Positions 8,331 to 16,631 of a stretch of 51,291 nt of DNA are shown here, piece after piece. The notes under the pieces are model-generated. The model was not told the origin of the DNA and searched no databases. It worked only from the letters and a program-made list of their open reading frames with translations. The translations under genes and the position numbers were made by a program. Location: assembly GCA_947625255.1 (NCBI GenBank), contig CANQNT010000023.1, positions 1 through 51,291 of the forward strand, in the 5' to 3' direction. Origin of the DNA: an uncultured Acetatifactor sp. (GTDB lineage Bacteria > Bacillota > Clostridia > Lachnospirales > Lachnospiraceae). The number at the start of each line of letters is the position of its first letter. Position 1 is the first letter of the stretch.

Positions 8331-9042
8331 AATAGGTATCGGAAATGATTTTTAATACATAAGCGCCCAGGTTTCTGCGGGTTTCCTTGTCCAGATCCTT
8401 GATGTAAACGGGCTTCCCGTACTCGATGACCACGGTTGCCTTTTTCATCTTGGGGAACTGGTCTTCGAATATGGCGGCGGAATTTACGATGGTCATGGGA
8501 ATGATGGGGACTCCGCCTTTCTCGGCGATTTTAAAGCTTCCTTCGTGAAAAGGAAGAAACGTGTCCGCCGCCTTGTTGCGCGTCCCTTCCGGGAAAATGC
8601 AGATGGAAATCCCTTTCTTGACTTCTTCCACGCCGGTCAGGATGGTCTTCAGGCCCTGCCTGATATTATTCCGGTCCAGGAAGAGGCAGTGCAGATAACG
8701 CATCCAGGTGGAAAGAAGAGGCCACTTGGCCATTTCAATCTTGGCCACATAGCCGGTGGGCCTGGGCACGCGGACGTACGTGAGCACAATGTCAAAATAG
8801 CTGCGATGATTGCCCACATAAAGCACTGCGGTATCCTTAGGAATGTTCTCTTCTCCCAGAGCGATCACTTTCGTACCGGATAAGCGGATGACCTGACGAA
8901 ATCCCCAGTTGACGATGGCGAGAGAACTGCGGTCCTTCAGGTCCTGATTGAACTTGCCGATGATCCATTCAACGATGATCAAGGGGATGGAGAAGATTAA
9001 AAACAAGATAACGAAGCCTGCAACGATAAGAAAACGAATCAT
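8239..9042 (-). CDS. plsC: 1-acyl-sn-glycerol-3-phosphate acyltransferase
   Basis: This 267-residue membrane-bound acyltransferase acylates lysophosphatidic acid in phospholipid synthesis. Residues 1-25 form a hydrophobic anchor. The catalytic HX4D motif is seen as NHRSYFD, and the second acceptor motif as FPEGTRNK. Both are intact, followed by the 'GVPIIPM' motif. A GGGAGG site sits 8 bases before the ATG at 9042. The gene converges on murF and the two coding regions overlap by 92 bases at their 3' ends, so the PlsC tail (about 30 residues, Pro- and Glu-rich) is written on the strand opposite murF. The exact acyl donor (CoA or ACP) is not visible. Confidence 0.85.
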   Translation of the reverse strand: MIRFLIVAGFVILFLIFSIPLIIVEWIIGKFNQDLKDRSSLAIVNWGFRQVIRLSGTKVIALGEENIPKDTAVLYVGNHRSYFDIVLTYVRVPRPTGYVAKIEMAKWPLLSTWMRYLHCLFLDRNNIRQGLKTILTGVEEVKKGISICIFPEGTRNKAADTFLPFHEGSFKIAEKGGVPIIPMTIVNSAAIFEDQFPKMKKATVVIEYGKPVYIKDLDKETRRNLGAYVLKIISDTYFKNKAAYFPEKETASPGPLPALESPFHEKP

Positions 9043-9240
9043 AATTTGGTCCTCCCTGGTAACACGCCGGATGCCGTTCTTTGCGGACCATCCGCCTGCA
9101 TCTGAAACAGATTCAGTATATCATATTTTTGATAATCTGTATAGAGAATTTGGGTGATAAGCCGGTGTTTTCCGCCCTGAAGTCATATTCTCCCTTCTTG
9201 CACATAAAATGGAATAAAGCCACTTTTGGAGCGATTGTGT

Positions 9241-9648
9241 ATGAGAGTAGGAAAAGGAATCGTCTGCATCCTTTTGATTGTGGGATTGCTGACCGGCTGT
9301 TCGATTCTGGATAAGGAGCAGGTGAAGCTTCGGGATTTGGATTTTACGGTGTTAAGCGAGGAAAAGATTCCCGCGGAGCTTCTGACCATTATTGAGGAGC
9401 GTAAGACTGAAGCATTCAAGCTGACTTATCGGGATACGGATTATCTGTATATTGTGATCGGTTACGGGGAGCAAAAGACGGGAGGTTACAGTATCGCGGT
9501 CAATGAATTGTATCTGACGGAGAACGCCATATATGTCAGTACCAGTCTTTTGGGGCCGGATGCGGCCAGGGAAGCGGAGAATGCGGCCTCTTATCCATAC
9601 ATAGTGATTAAGACGGAAAAGTTGGAGGATACGGTGATTTTTCAATAG
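9241..9648 (+). CDS. PrcB-like lipoprotein
   Basis: A 135-residue secreted lipoprotein. The signal peptide ends in the lipobox LLTGC (Cys at about residue 20), so the mature protein is anchored to the outer face of the membrane. The 'GYGEQKTGGYSI' motif is the hallmark of the PrcB C-terminal domain family, named after a protease-complex subunit in Treponema; in Firmicutes its role is unknown. The ATG at 9241 begins the signal peptide correctly; an in-frame TTG five codons upstream is less likely. It reads in the same direction as pyrC, which begins 50 bases later. It diverges from plsC, with an A+T-rich shared upstream region. Confidence 0.65.
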   Translation: MRVGKGIVCILLIVGLLTGCSILDKEQVKLRDLDFTVLSEEKIPAELLTIIEERKTEAFKLTYRDTDYLYIVIGYGEQKTGGYSIAVNELYLTENAIYVSTSLLGPDAAREAENAASYPYIVIKTEKLEDTVIFQ

Positions 9649-9697
9649 GCGTTTTGAAGCGCTCTTTGAAAACAAGAGAAAAAGGGAGTGATGTGAT

Positions 9698-11005
9698 ATG
9701 CTGCTGATAGAGAACGGTTACTTAATCGATCCGAAATCCGGGAGGGAGGGCAATTACGATGTCCTGACAGGCGGTGAACGGATTCTGAAAATCGGAAGGA
9801 AATTGGCGGAAAAGGAATTGTCCGGCGAGACACTGGCGGACTGTAGGCGCATTGATGCCTCAGGACTTCTGGTCTCGCCCGGACTTGTGGACGTGCATGC
9901 GCATTTCCGGGATCCGGGTTTTGAATATAAGGAAGATATTGAATCAGGAGCCAGGGCGGCTGCCCGCGGCGGCTTTACCACGGTGGTGCTGATGGCCAAT
10001 ACCAGACCTTGTGTGGACAATGAGGAAACTCTTTCCTATGTGCTGCGGAAAGGGAGGAAAACGGGCATTCATGTGGAGACCTGTGCCAATGTGACAAATG
10101 GAATGCAGGGCAGGGAGCTGACGGATATGGATGGTCTGGCCGCCAGGGGAGCCGTAGGCTTTACGGATGACGGGATTCCTCTTTTGGATGAAAGTGTGGT
10201 GCGCGCGGCCATGCGGAAAGCGGCGGCGTTGGACATGCCACTCAGTTTTCATGAAGAGGACCCGAGGCTGATTGTCAATCATGGAATTCATCACGGAAAG
10301 GCCAGTGACTATTTCGGGATCGGCGGCTCTCCCAGGGAGTCGGAGATCGTTCTGGTGGAGCGGGACCTTAAGCTTGCTCTGGAGACTGGAGCCTGCGTCA
10401 ATATTCAGCACATCAGCACCAGGGAAGCGGTGGAGCTGGTCCGGAGGGCTAAGGCCAGGGGACATAATATCCATGCGGAGGCCACGCCCCATCATTTCAC
10501 CTTGACCCAGGAGGCTGCCATTCGGTATGGGACCCTGGCAAAAATGAATCCGCCCCTGCGGGAAGAAGCGGACAGGCAGGCCATCATACGGGGACTTGTG
10601 GATGGAACCATTGATCTGATTGCCACGGATCACGCGCCCCATGCCGCTTATGAAAAGGACAAGCCTATTACGGAGGCTCCCAGCGGCATTATCGGTTTAG
10701 AGACAGCCCTGCCCCTGGCAATCACGGAACTGGTGTATGGCGGTTATATGAATATGCGACAGGTGATTCGTTGTATGAGCTTTCATCCGGCTGCCATGTA
10801 CCACTTGGACGCGGGTTATCTGGCGGAAGGCGGTCCGGCGGATTTGGTTTTGGTGGATACGGCTGCCAGAGAGGAGGCGGGAAATTATTTGTCCAAATCC
10901 AGCAATTCTCCGTTCACCGGACGCTCCTTAAACGGCGTTGTGCGTATGACGGTCTGCGGCGGACGTGTCGTGTATGAGCATCGTGCGCTTTCGGCCGCAT
11001 CATGA
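9698..11005 (+). CDS. pyrC: Dihydroorotase
   Basis: Dihydroorotase cyclises N-carbamoyl-aspartate to dihydroorotate, the third step of pyrimidine synthesis. The 435-residue protein has the type I dihydroorotase pattern: metal motif DVHAHFRDPG near residue 65, 'GGFTTVVLMANTRP', 'HAEATPHHFTL', and the catalytic 'ATDHAPH'. All metal-binding histidines and the aspartate are present. An AAAGGGAG site precedes the ATG. It is the first gene of a pyrC-pyrK-pyrD cluster. The leader between the lipoprotein and pyrC (about 50 bases) shows no PyrR-type attenuator. Confidence 0.93.
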   Translation: MLLIENGYLIDPKSGREGNYDVLTGGERILKIGRKLAEKELSGETLADCRRIDASGLLVSPGLVDVHAHFRDPGFEYKEDIESGARAAARGGFTTVVLMANTRPCVDNEETLSYVLRKGRKTGIHVETCANVTNGMQGRELTDMDGLAARGAVGFTDDGIPLLDESVVRAAMRKAAALDMPLSFHEEDPRLIVNHGIHHGKASDYFGIGGSPRESEIVLVERDLKLALETGACVNIQHISTREAVELVRRAKARGHNIHAEATPHHFTLTQEAAIRYGTLAKMNPPLREEADRQAIIRGLVDGTIDLIATDHAPHAAYEKDKPITEAPSGIIGLETALPLAITELVYGGYMNMRQVIRCMSFHPAAMYHLDAGYLAEGGPADLVLVDTAAREEAGNYLSKSSNSPFTGRSLNGVVRMTVCGGRVVYEHRALSAAS

Positions 11006-11081
11006 CTGCCATAGACTGCCTTGGCCAAGCGGTGAGTAAATGGTAACCCCAGATCATATAGAGAAAGGATTCATAGGAATC

Positions 11082-11918
11082 ATGAAGCAAAAGATTACAG
11101 CAACGGTGCTTTCCCAGAAAGAGATCGCGCCGGACATTTTCGACATGTGGATTGCCACGAAATTGGCGGAGCAGGCCGTCCCCGGACAGTTCCTGTGCAT
11201 TTATCCGAAAGACCGCAGTACGCTGCTGCCAAGGCCCATTAGTATCTGTGAGGCGGCAGAGAACAAAGAAAGCCTGCGGATCGTTTATCGTGTGGCCGGC
11301 CAGGGGACCAAAGAGTTTTCCGGGTATCAGGCGGGAGAGAGGATTTCTCTGCTCGGGACTCTGGGCAATGGGTTTCCCCTTGAGGCAGGGAAAGGAAAAA
11401 AGGTATTTCTCATGGGAGGCGGCATCGGCGTACCGCCCATTTTGCAGCTGGCCAAGGCTCTGGGGCAGGAAACCCGGGGGTGTGAGAGCCGGAAGCGAGT
11501 GGTTCATGGTCAGGAGACCCAAGAGCAAGGGACTCTGGTGCAGATCATCGTGGGATATCGGGACGGACATTTGTTTTTGGCGGATGATCTGTCGAAATAT
11601 GGAGACTTATATTTGGCGACAGAGGATGGAAGCGCGGGAACAAAGGGGAATGTGATGGACGCTGTCGCGGCCAATGGTCTGGAGGCGGACGTGATTTTTG
11701 CCTGCGGACCCATGCCCATGCTGCGCGCCATCAAACAGTACGCGTTGGAAAAGGAGATTCCGGCTTATCTGTCCCTGGAGGAGCATATGGCCTGCGGCGT
11801 GGGCGCATGCCTGGGCTGTGTGGTTAAGACCAGGGAGATCGATCATCATTCCCATGTGCACAACGCCAGAATCTGTACCGACGGCCCCGTGTTTGAGGCC
11901 CGGGAAGTGGACATTTGA
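11082..11918 (+). CDS. pyrK: Dihydroorotate dehydrogenase electron-transfer subunit
   Basis: PyrK passes electrons from dihydroorotate dehydrogenase B to NAD through FAD and a [2Fe-2S] cluster. The 278-residue protein shows the FAD motif RPISIC, the NAD-binding glycine-rich 'MGGGIGVPPIL', and the C-terminal cluster cysteines in 'CGVGACLGC' with the last one in 'ARICTDGPVF'. Between about residues 132 and 152 it has an extra polar stretch, rich in Gln, Glu and Arg, not typical of the family. The start at 11082 gives the usual N-terminus; an in-frame ATG at 11040 is possible. It lies between pyrC and pyrD, and pyrD starts 13 bases after its stop. Confidence 0.9.
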   Translation: MKQKITATVLSQKEIAPDIFDMWIATKLAEQAVPGQFLCIYPKDRSTLLPRPISICEAAENKESLRIVYRVAGQGTKEFSGYQAGERISLLGTLGNGFPLEAGKGKKVFLMGGGIGVPPILQLAKALGQETRGCESRKRVVHGQETQEQGTLVQIIVGYRDGHLFLADDLSKYGDLYLATEDGSAGTKGNVMDAVAANGLEADVIFACGPMPMLRAIKQYALEKEIPAYLSLEEHMACGVGACLGCVVKTREIDHHSHVHNARICTDGPVFEAREVDI

Positions 11919-11931
11919 CGAGGAGGAGCCT

Positions 11932-12837
11932 ATGAACACAAAAGTAACCATTGCCGGAGTGGAATTTAAGAATCCGGTCATGACGGCCTCCGGGACGTTC
12001 GGTTCCGGCATGGAATATTCCGAATTTGTAGATTTGAACAGACTTGGCGCAGTGGTGACCAAGGGCGTGGCCAACGTACCCTGGCCGGGCAACCCTACTC
12101 CCCGTGTGGCCGAGGTGTACGGAGGAATGCTGAACGCCATTGGGCTGCAAAATCCGGGAATCGATGTTTTTTGCGGCAGAGACCTGCCTTTCTTGCGGCA
12201 ATATGATACGAAAGTCATTGTCAATGTCTGCGGCAAGACTGTGGGGGATTACGTGGATGTGGCGGAACGGCTGGGCGAGGAATCCTCGGTTGCCATGCTG
12301 GAAATCAACGTCTCCTGCCCCAATGTCAAGGAGGGGGCCATTGCTTTCGGACAAAAGGCGGATGCCCTTTTCCGGATTACTTCTGAGGTCAAGAAGCACG
12401 CCAGGCAGCCTGTCATCATGAAGCTGAGTCCCAACGTGACGGACATAACGGAAATGGCCCGTGCGGCGGAGGCGGCTGGCGCGGACGCCCTATCCCTGAT
12501 CAATACCATTACGGGCATGAAGATTGACATTCAACGCAGAACCTTTGCTCTGGCCAATAAGACCGGAGGCTTAAGCGGACCCGCCATCAAGCCCGTGGCA
12601 GTGCGCATGGTGTACCAGACGGCTCAGGCGGTGAAGATTCCCATCATCGGCATGGGCGGAATCGCTACCGCGGAGGATGCCATTGAATTCCTCCTGGCAG
12701 GGGCTACCGCGGTCAGCATCGGCGCCATGAATTTTGTAAATCCTTATGTCACGGTGGAGGTGGTGGAAGGAATCGAGTCCTATTTGGAGCGTTGGGGAAT
12801 TGAGGATGTCCGCGAGCTGATTGGAGCGGTGCGCTGA
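11932..12837 (+). CDS. pyrD: Dihydroorotate dehydrogenase B, catalytic subunit
   Basis: This FMN enzyme oxidises dihydroorotate to orotate and, as a type 1B enzyme, works with PyrK. The 301-residue protein carries 'TASGTFGSG' near the N-terminus, 'LEINVSCPNV' with the catalytic-base cysteine expected in class 1B enzymes, 'NTITGM', and the FMN phosphate motif 'GMGGI'. The ATG at 11932 has a perfect GAGGAGG site. A longer open frame extends back into pyrK but lacks a start with a site. The tight spacing to pyrK (13 bases) supports a joint complex. Confidence 0.93.
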   Translation: MNTKVTIAGVEFKNPVMTASGTFGSGMEYSEFVDLNRLGAVVTKGVANVPWPGNPTPRVAEVYGGMLNAIGLQNPGIDVFCGRDLPFLRQYDTKVIVNVCGKTVGDYVDVAERLGEESSVAMLEINVSCPNVKEGAIAFGQKADALFRITSEVKKHARQPVIMKLSPNVTDITEMARAAEAAGADALSLINTITGMKIDIQRRTFALANKTGGLSGPAIKPVAVRMVYQTAQAVKIPIIGMGGIATAEDAIEFLLAGATAVSIGAMNFVNPYVTVEVVEGIESYLERWGIEDVRELIGAVR

Positions 12838-12865
12838 GGAGCGCGGGATGGTTTGGAAGCTTTTA

Positions 12866-12894
12866 TCATAACAATAAGAATCCTTTCATATACT
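12866..12894 (+). promoter_or_regulatory. Possible sigma-E-type promoter of sipL
   Basis: TCATAAC at 12866-12872 and CATATACT at 12887-12894 are separated by 14 bases, resembling the mother-cell sigma-E pattern (ATA-type -35, CATACAnT-type -10). The match is imperfect and made by eye, but the downstream gene is expected to be sigma-E dependent. Confidence 0.35.
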
Positions 12895-12911
12895 TACCTA
12901 AGACGATGTTT

Positions 12912-12944
12912 CGGTATTCGCCGCGGCAGCTTGCCGTGGTACCG
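12912..12944 (+). other. Stable hairpin in the sipL leader
   Basis: An outer stem CGGTA/TACCG and an inner 8-bp stem (12921-12928 with 12932-12939, one G-U pair) are separated by a small bulge. It lies between the putative promoter and the ribosome binding site and has no T-run. Confidence 0.5.
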
Positions 12945-12981
12945 GACGTTGTACGGACAGTAAGGAATGGAGGGATTTTGT

Positions 12982-14550
12982 TTGGAATTATTAAAGAAGA
13001 ATATACATATGGATCGGGTGCGTGCCGAAGCGGTCAGCCAGATCACCCTGGAAGATGACCTGAATGTGCCGGATAACAAGCCCGACGTAAATACCCTGAA
13101 TTTTGAAAAGGGAACTGTGCTGATCGATGAAATCAGACCCGGGACGGATCATGTGAGTCTGAGGGGCCGGCTTGTGTTCCAGATTTTATACCATACGGAA
13201 GAGGATGGAAGCAGTCTGGTGCGCCTGGATGGAAAGATTCCCTTTGAGGAAAAAATGAATCTGCAGGGAGCCCTCAACACGGACAATGTGACCGTGGAAG
13301 GCGAGGTGGAGGATTTAAGCGTAGGTCTCATCAATTCCCGGAAGCTGAGTATTCAGTCCGTGGTGACCCTGAATGCCTGGGTGGAGGAGCTTTACGACGA
13401 GGAAGCTCCTATTGGCATTTATGGGGAAGAACCCGTGGAATACCGCAAGGCCCCTGTGAATCTGGCGGAAATAGCCATTTTCAAGAATGATATTTTCCGA
13501 ATCAAGGAAGAGCTCACCCTGCCGGGCAACTATCCCAACATCTTTCAGGTTCTTTGGAGCAGCGTCGCCCTGGGGGATATGGAGTTTCGGGTTGTTTCTG
13601 AACGGATCCAGATACAGGGAGATGTGCATATTTTTGTTTTATACGAAGGGGAAGGCGAGGATCATCCGATCCGCACTTTTGAACAGACGATTCCTATCAG
13701 CGGCGCGTTGGAATGCCATGGCAGCAAAGAGGGCATGATCGCGGATATTCGCTGTGAATTGAGCACTCAGGAGCATGGGCAGCCGGAGGTGGTGGTTCGT
13801 CCCGATCTGGATGGTGAGGAACGCAATCTATGTCTGGATCTGGTGCTGAACATCGGCATGAAGCTCTATGAGGAGGAAAATACAGAGGTCATTACGGATA
13901 TCTACGGCGTAACCTGCCAGGTGGACACCCTGACCCATCCCGCCAGTCTGCGCAGGCTCCTGGCCAAGGTCAACGGCAAGACCAAGGTAACGGATCATGT
14001 GCGGGTACAGAGTGATGGTGGAATCCTGCAGCTGCTGCACAGCGAAGGCCATGTGCTGATTGAAGATCAGCAGACCGTGGAGGACGGGATTCAGATCAGC
14101 GGCAGTCTCCAAGTGCGGGTTTTGTATATCACCAACAATGACGATGCTCCTTATGCCAATGTGCAGGCGCAGATTCCTTATCAATATACGCTGGAGGTAC
14201 AGGACATCGCGCCCGGTGATCTGGCAAAGGTGAGAGGGAAAGTGGAACAGCTTCAAGTCTCGATGCTGGACGGCGAGGAGATGGATGTAAAGGCCGTTTT
14301 GGAATTTTCCACGACGGTGTTTGCCAATGTACCCATGGAACTCATCCAGGGAGTTCAGACCAGGCCTCTGGATACCTCCGTGTTGGGGGCTTTGCCGGGA
14401 ATGGCCATTTATACCGTGAAAGCGGGGGATAATCTCTGGAATATCGGGAAAAAATACTACATTCCCGTGGATACGCTGCGTAAGATGAACGAACTGGAGA
14501 CGGATGAACTGAAAATAGGACAAAAGTTATTGGTGCTGAAAGGAGCGTAA
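12982..14550 (+). CDS. sipL: SipL-like spore coat morphogenesis protein (SPOCS + LysM)
   Basis: The 522-residue protein consists of repeated SPOCS/DUF3794 domains and a C-terminal LysM domain (about residues 473-519, 'YTVKAGDNLWNIGKKY'). This arrangement is that of SipL, which in Clostridioides difficile binds the coat scaffold SpoIVA through its LysM domain and is needed for coat attachment around the forespore. Function here is inferred from the architecture. It acts in the mother cell and has no signal peptide. I chose the TTG at 12982 because GGAGGG sits 7 bases before it; the ATG five codons earlier overlaps that site and has no site of its own. A sigma-E-like promoter and a hairpin lie upstream. 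Confidence 0.8.
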   Translation: MELLKKNIHMDRVRAEAVSQITLEDDLNVPDNKPDVNTLNFEKGTVLIDEIRPGTDHVSLRGRLVFQILYHTEEDGSSLVRLDGKIPFEEKMNLQGALNTDNVTVEGEVEDLSVGLINSRKLSIQSVVTLNAWVEELYDEEAPIGIYGEEPVEYRKAPVNLAEIAIFKNDIFRIKEELTLPGNYPNIFQVLWSSVALGDMEFRVVSERIQIQGDVHIFVLYEGEGEDHPIRTFEQTIPISGALECHGSKEGMIADIRCELSTQEHGQPEVVVRPDLDGEERNLCLDLVLNIGMKLYEEENTEVITDIYGVTCQVDTLTHPASLRRLLAKVNGKTKVTDHVRVQSDGGILQLLHSEGHVLIEDQQTVEDGIQISGSLQVRVLYITNNDDAPYANVQAQIPYQYTLEVQDIAPGDLAKVRGKVEQLQVSMLDGEEMDVKAVLEFSTTVFANVPMELIQGVQTRPLDTSVLGALPGMAIYTVKAGDNLWNIGKKYYIPVDTLRKMNELETDELKIGQKLLVLKGA

Positions 14551-14627
14551 AGAGTTTCGGCGGCCCGGCCGTTTCCCGTGGGCAGTCTGAACTGTTGCCG
14601 GGCTGCCTCGCGGGAGATAATTGAGTA

Positions 14628-14657
14628 TTGACAACCGGCTGGCAGGTGTATTAAAAT
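14628..14657 (+). promoter_or_regulatory. Sigma-A promoter of the ispE-gntR unit
   Basis: A perfect TTGACA (14628-14633) and TAAAAT (14652-14657) are spaced by 18 bases. The predicted start lies near 14664, just before the palindrome at 14672. Confidence 0.65.
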
Positions 14658-14671
14658 AGGGGACAATACAA

Positions 14672-14681
14672 TTGTATACAA
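14672..14681 (+). promoter_or_regulatory. GntR-type palindromic operator candidate
   Basis: TTGTATACAA is a perfect 10-base palindrome just downstream of the -10 box, flanked by further ATACAA copies on both sides. It fits the TnGT..ACnA pattern described for FadR-subfamily (FCD) GntR regulators. The gene for such a regulator is second in this unit, so autoregulation is a reasonable inference. Confidence 0.5.
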
Positions 14682-14714
14682 AATACAACTTACGAAGCAG
14701 AGAGGCATTGTAGG

Positions 14715-15572
14715 ATGGATAGCTATCAGATAAAGGCGTATGCGAAGATTAATCTGGGATTAGACGTGGTTGGCCGTCTGGAAAATGGGTATCATGAAGT
14801 GAAGATGGTGATGCAGACGGTGGGCATCTATGATGAATTGCAGTTTCGGAAATGCGAGGGGGGAATCCATTTGTCCACGGATTGCGGAGAGCTTCCGGTG
14901 GATGAGCATAATCTGATTTACAAAGCGGCCAGGCTCATGGCGGAGGAATATCATATACCGGGAGGAATCCGTATTCATTTGAAGAAGACGATTCCCATCG
15001 CGGCGGGGATGGCCGGCGGAAGCAGCGATGCGGCAGCTACCCTTAAGGGAATCAATCGGTTGTTTGACCTGGATGCGTCCCTGGAGGATTTGATGCGGCT
15101 GGGCGTGCGGATCGGCGCGGACGTACCGTATTGTGTTCTGGGAGGAACCGCGTTGGCGGAGGGAATCGGAGAGAAACTGACCTCCTTAAATCCCGCGCCG
15201 GAATGTTTCGTGATGGTGGCCACGCCGGACATCAATGTATCCACAAAGGAAATATATGAACGTCTGGACATGGACGAGGTCGTTGAGCATCCGGATATAG
15301 ACGGTATGGTGGAAGCGATTTGGGAGGAGAGTCTGAACGGAATCCTGGACAGAATGGGGAACGTGTTGGAGCAGGTCACCATACCTCTTTATCCGATCAT
15401 AGAAAAGATCAAAGGCAGAATGAAAGATCTGGGAGCGCTCAATAGTCTCATGAGTGGCAGCGGTCCCACGGTGTTTGGAATTTTTGTCAATGAAAGAATC
15501 GCCAGAGAGGCTTTTGAACAGCTTAAGAAGGAGCGGCTGGCGCCGCGGCTCTTCTTGACGAGCTTCAATTAA
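14715..15572 (+). CDS. ispE: 4-diphosphocytidyl-2-C-methyl-D-erythritol kinase
   Basis: IspE phosphorylates CDP-methylerythritol in the MEP pathway of isoprenoid synthesis. The 285-residue GHMP kinase begins with 'AYAKINLGLDV', has the ATP loop 'PIAAGMAGGSSDAAA' near residue 95, and ends with the GHMP C-terminal 'MSGSGPTVFGIF'. All three GHMP motifs are intact. It starts at the ATG at 14715, behind a consensus promoter and a palindromic operator. The GntR regulator gene follows 33 bases after its stop, so the two are probably one transcript; a link between the regulator and isoprenoid supply is only a guess. Confidence 0.93.
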   Translation: MDSYQIKAYAKINLGLDVVGRLENGYHEVKMVMQTVGIYDELQFRKCEGGIHLSTDCGELPVDEHNLIYKAARLMAEEYHIPGGIRIHLKKTIPIAAGMAGGSSDAAATLKGINRLFDLDASLEDLMRLGVRIGADVPYCVLGGTALAEGIGEKLTSLNPAPECFVMVATPDINVSTKEIYERLDMDEVVEHPDIDGMVEAIWEESLNGILDRMGNVLEQVTIPLYPIIEKIKGRMKDLGALNSLMSGSGPTVFGIFVNERIAREAFEQLKKERLAPRLFLTSFN

Positions 15573-15605
15573 GGTACGCGGGATTGCGTAAGAATGGGGG
15601 AAACC

Positions 15606-16292
15606 ATGCAGGATAATTTACAAGTGAAGATGGATGCCTTTCTTCCGCTTCGTGATGTGGTGTTCAACACATTGAGACAAGCGATTTTGACGGGAGAGCT
15701 GAAGCCCGGAGAGCGTTTGATGGAAATTCATCTGGCCAACAGGCTGGGAGTCAGCCGCACGCCGATTCGGGAGGCCATCCGCAAGCTGGAGCTGGAGGGT
15801 CTGGTCACCATGGTTCCCAGAAAAGGAGCGGAGGTGGCCCAGATCACGGAGAAGAGCATGATCGACGTGCTGGAGGTCCGCAGAACCCTGGATGCGCTCT
15901 GTGCGGAGCTGGCCTGCGACAGAATTGACGAGGAAGGCTTAGAAAGGCTGGGTCAGGCCTGCGAGAACTTTGAACAGGCTGTGAAAGGGGGCAATATCAA
16001 GAAAATCGCCCAGGCCGACGTATCCTTGCATGACATTATCGTGGAGGCCACCGGCAATAAGCGTCTGGTGCAGCTGATCAATAACCTTTCCGAGCAGATG
16101 TACCGATACCGGTATGAATATATCAAGGATGCCAGCCAGCATCAAAATCTTGTCAGGGAGCACCGTATCATTTATAACAGCATCCGTGACAAGGACAAGG
16201 AGACCGCTTCCCAGGCGGCCAAGCTTCATATCGATAATCAGGAAAGGGCGATTTTGAACCGGATCCGGCTGGATCGAAAAAATCGTGAATAA
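15606..16292 (+). CDS. GntR family (FadR subfamily, FCD domain) transcriptional regulator
   Basis: A 228-residue regulator. Residues about 10-75 form the winged helix of the GntR family, with the recognition helix in 'VSRTPIREAIRKLELEGLV'. The remainder is the all-helical FCD effector domain, with His and Asp/Asn residues expected to bind a metal and a small carboxylate. The effector is unknown. An ATG at 15594 is also in frame, but 15606 has the better-spaced GGGGG site. Located directly behind ispE, it probably controls this unit through the TTGTATACAA palindrome at 14672-14681. Confidence 0.85.
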   Translation: MQDNLQVKMDAFLPLRDVVFNTLRQAILTGELKPGERLMEIHLANRLGVSRTPIREAIRKLELEGLVTMVPRKGAEVAQITEKSMIDVLEVRRTLDALCAELACDRIDEEGLERLGQACENFEQAVKGGNIKKIAQADVSLHDIIVEATGNKRLVQLINNLSEQMYRYRYEYIKDASQHQNLVREHRIIYNSIRDKDKETASQAAKLHIDNQERAILNRIRLDRKNRE

Positions 16293-16351
16293 ATTGGGAA
16301 AAAACGGAAATAACTCTGAACAGAACTTGTTGAACTGGAAGGAGTTATTTT

Positions 16352-16627
16352 ATGAGAAATGGTTATAGAGGCTTGTTGGCGGTTTTGAGTTTGTGTGCGG
16401 CCCTGGGCTGGTGGGGGATCCTCTATCCACAGCTGACTATGACACCGGACACTTACAGGGTGGTTTCGGAGGATGGGACTGTACAAGAAGACGTTTGCAT
16501 GGTAGAATGGGATTTCGAGGGAGATATTTATACGGAAATTTTGAATGCGGATCCTGGACGGGTACGTTTTCGCAGCGGTTTGTTGGAAAGTCTGCGGGAG
16601 TATCTGGAGTATTGGAAAAAGGAGTAA
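16352..16627 (+). CDS. Small single-pass membrane protein of unknown function
   Basis: I do not recognise this 91-residue protein. It has a positively charged start, one hydrophobic helix at about residues 7-27 that could be a signal anchor or uncleaved signal peptide, and an acidic extracytoplasmic domain ending 'LREYLEYWKKE'. A good AAGGAG site lies 8 bases before the ATG. The murI gene starts four bases after its stop, and the two are likely coupled. The position next to murI could point to the cell envelope, but that is only context. Confidence 0.6.
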   Translation: MRNGYRGLLAVLSLCAALGWWGILYPQLTMTPDTYRVVSEDGTVQEDVCMVEWDFEGDIYTEILNADPGRVRFRSGLLESLREYLEYWKKE

Positions 16628-16631
16628 ATCC

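Noticed and set aside
11464..11530. Frameshift or insertion in pyrK
   Set aside because: The polar insert is in frame and the protein continues normally on both sides, so it is a loop extension rather than a break.
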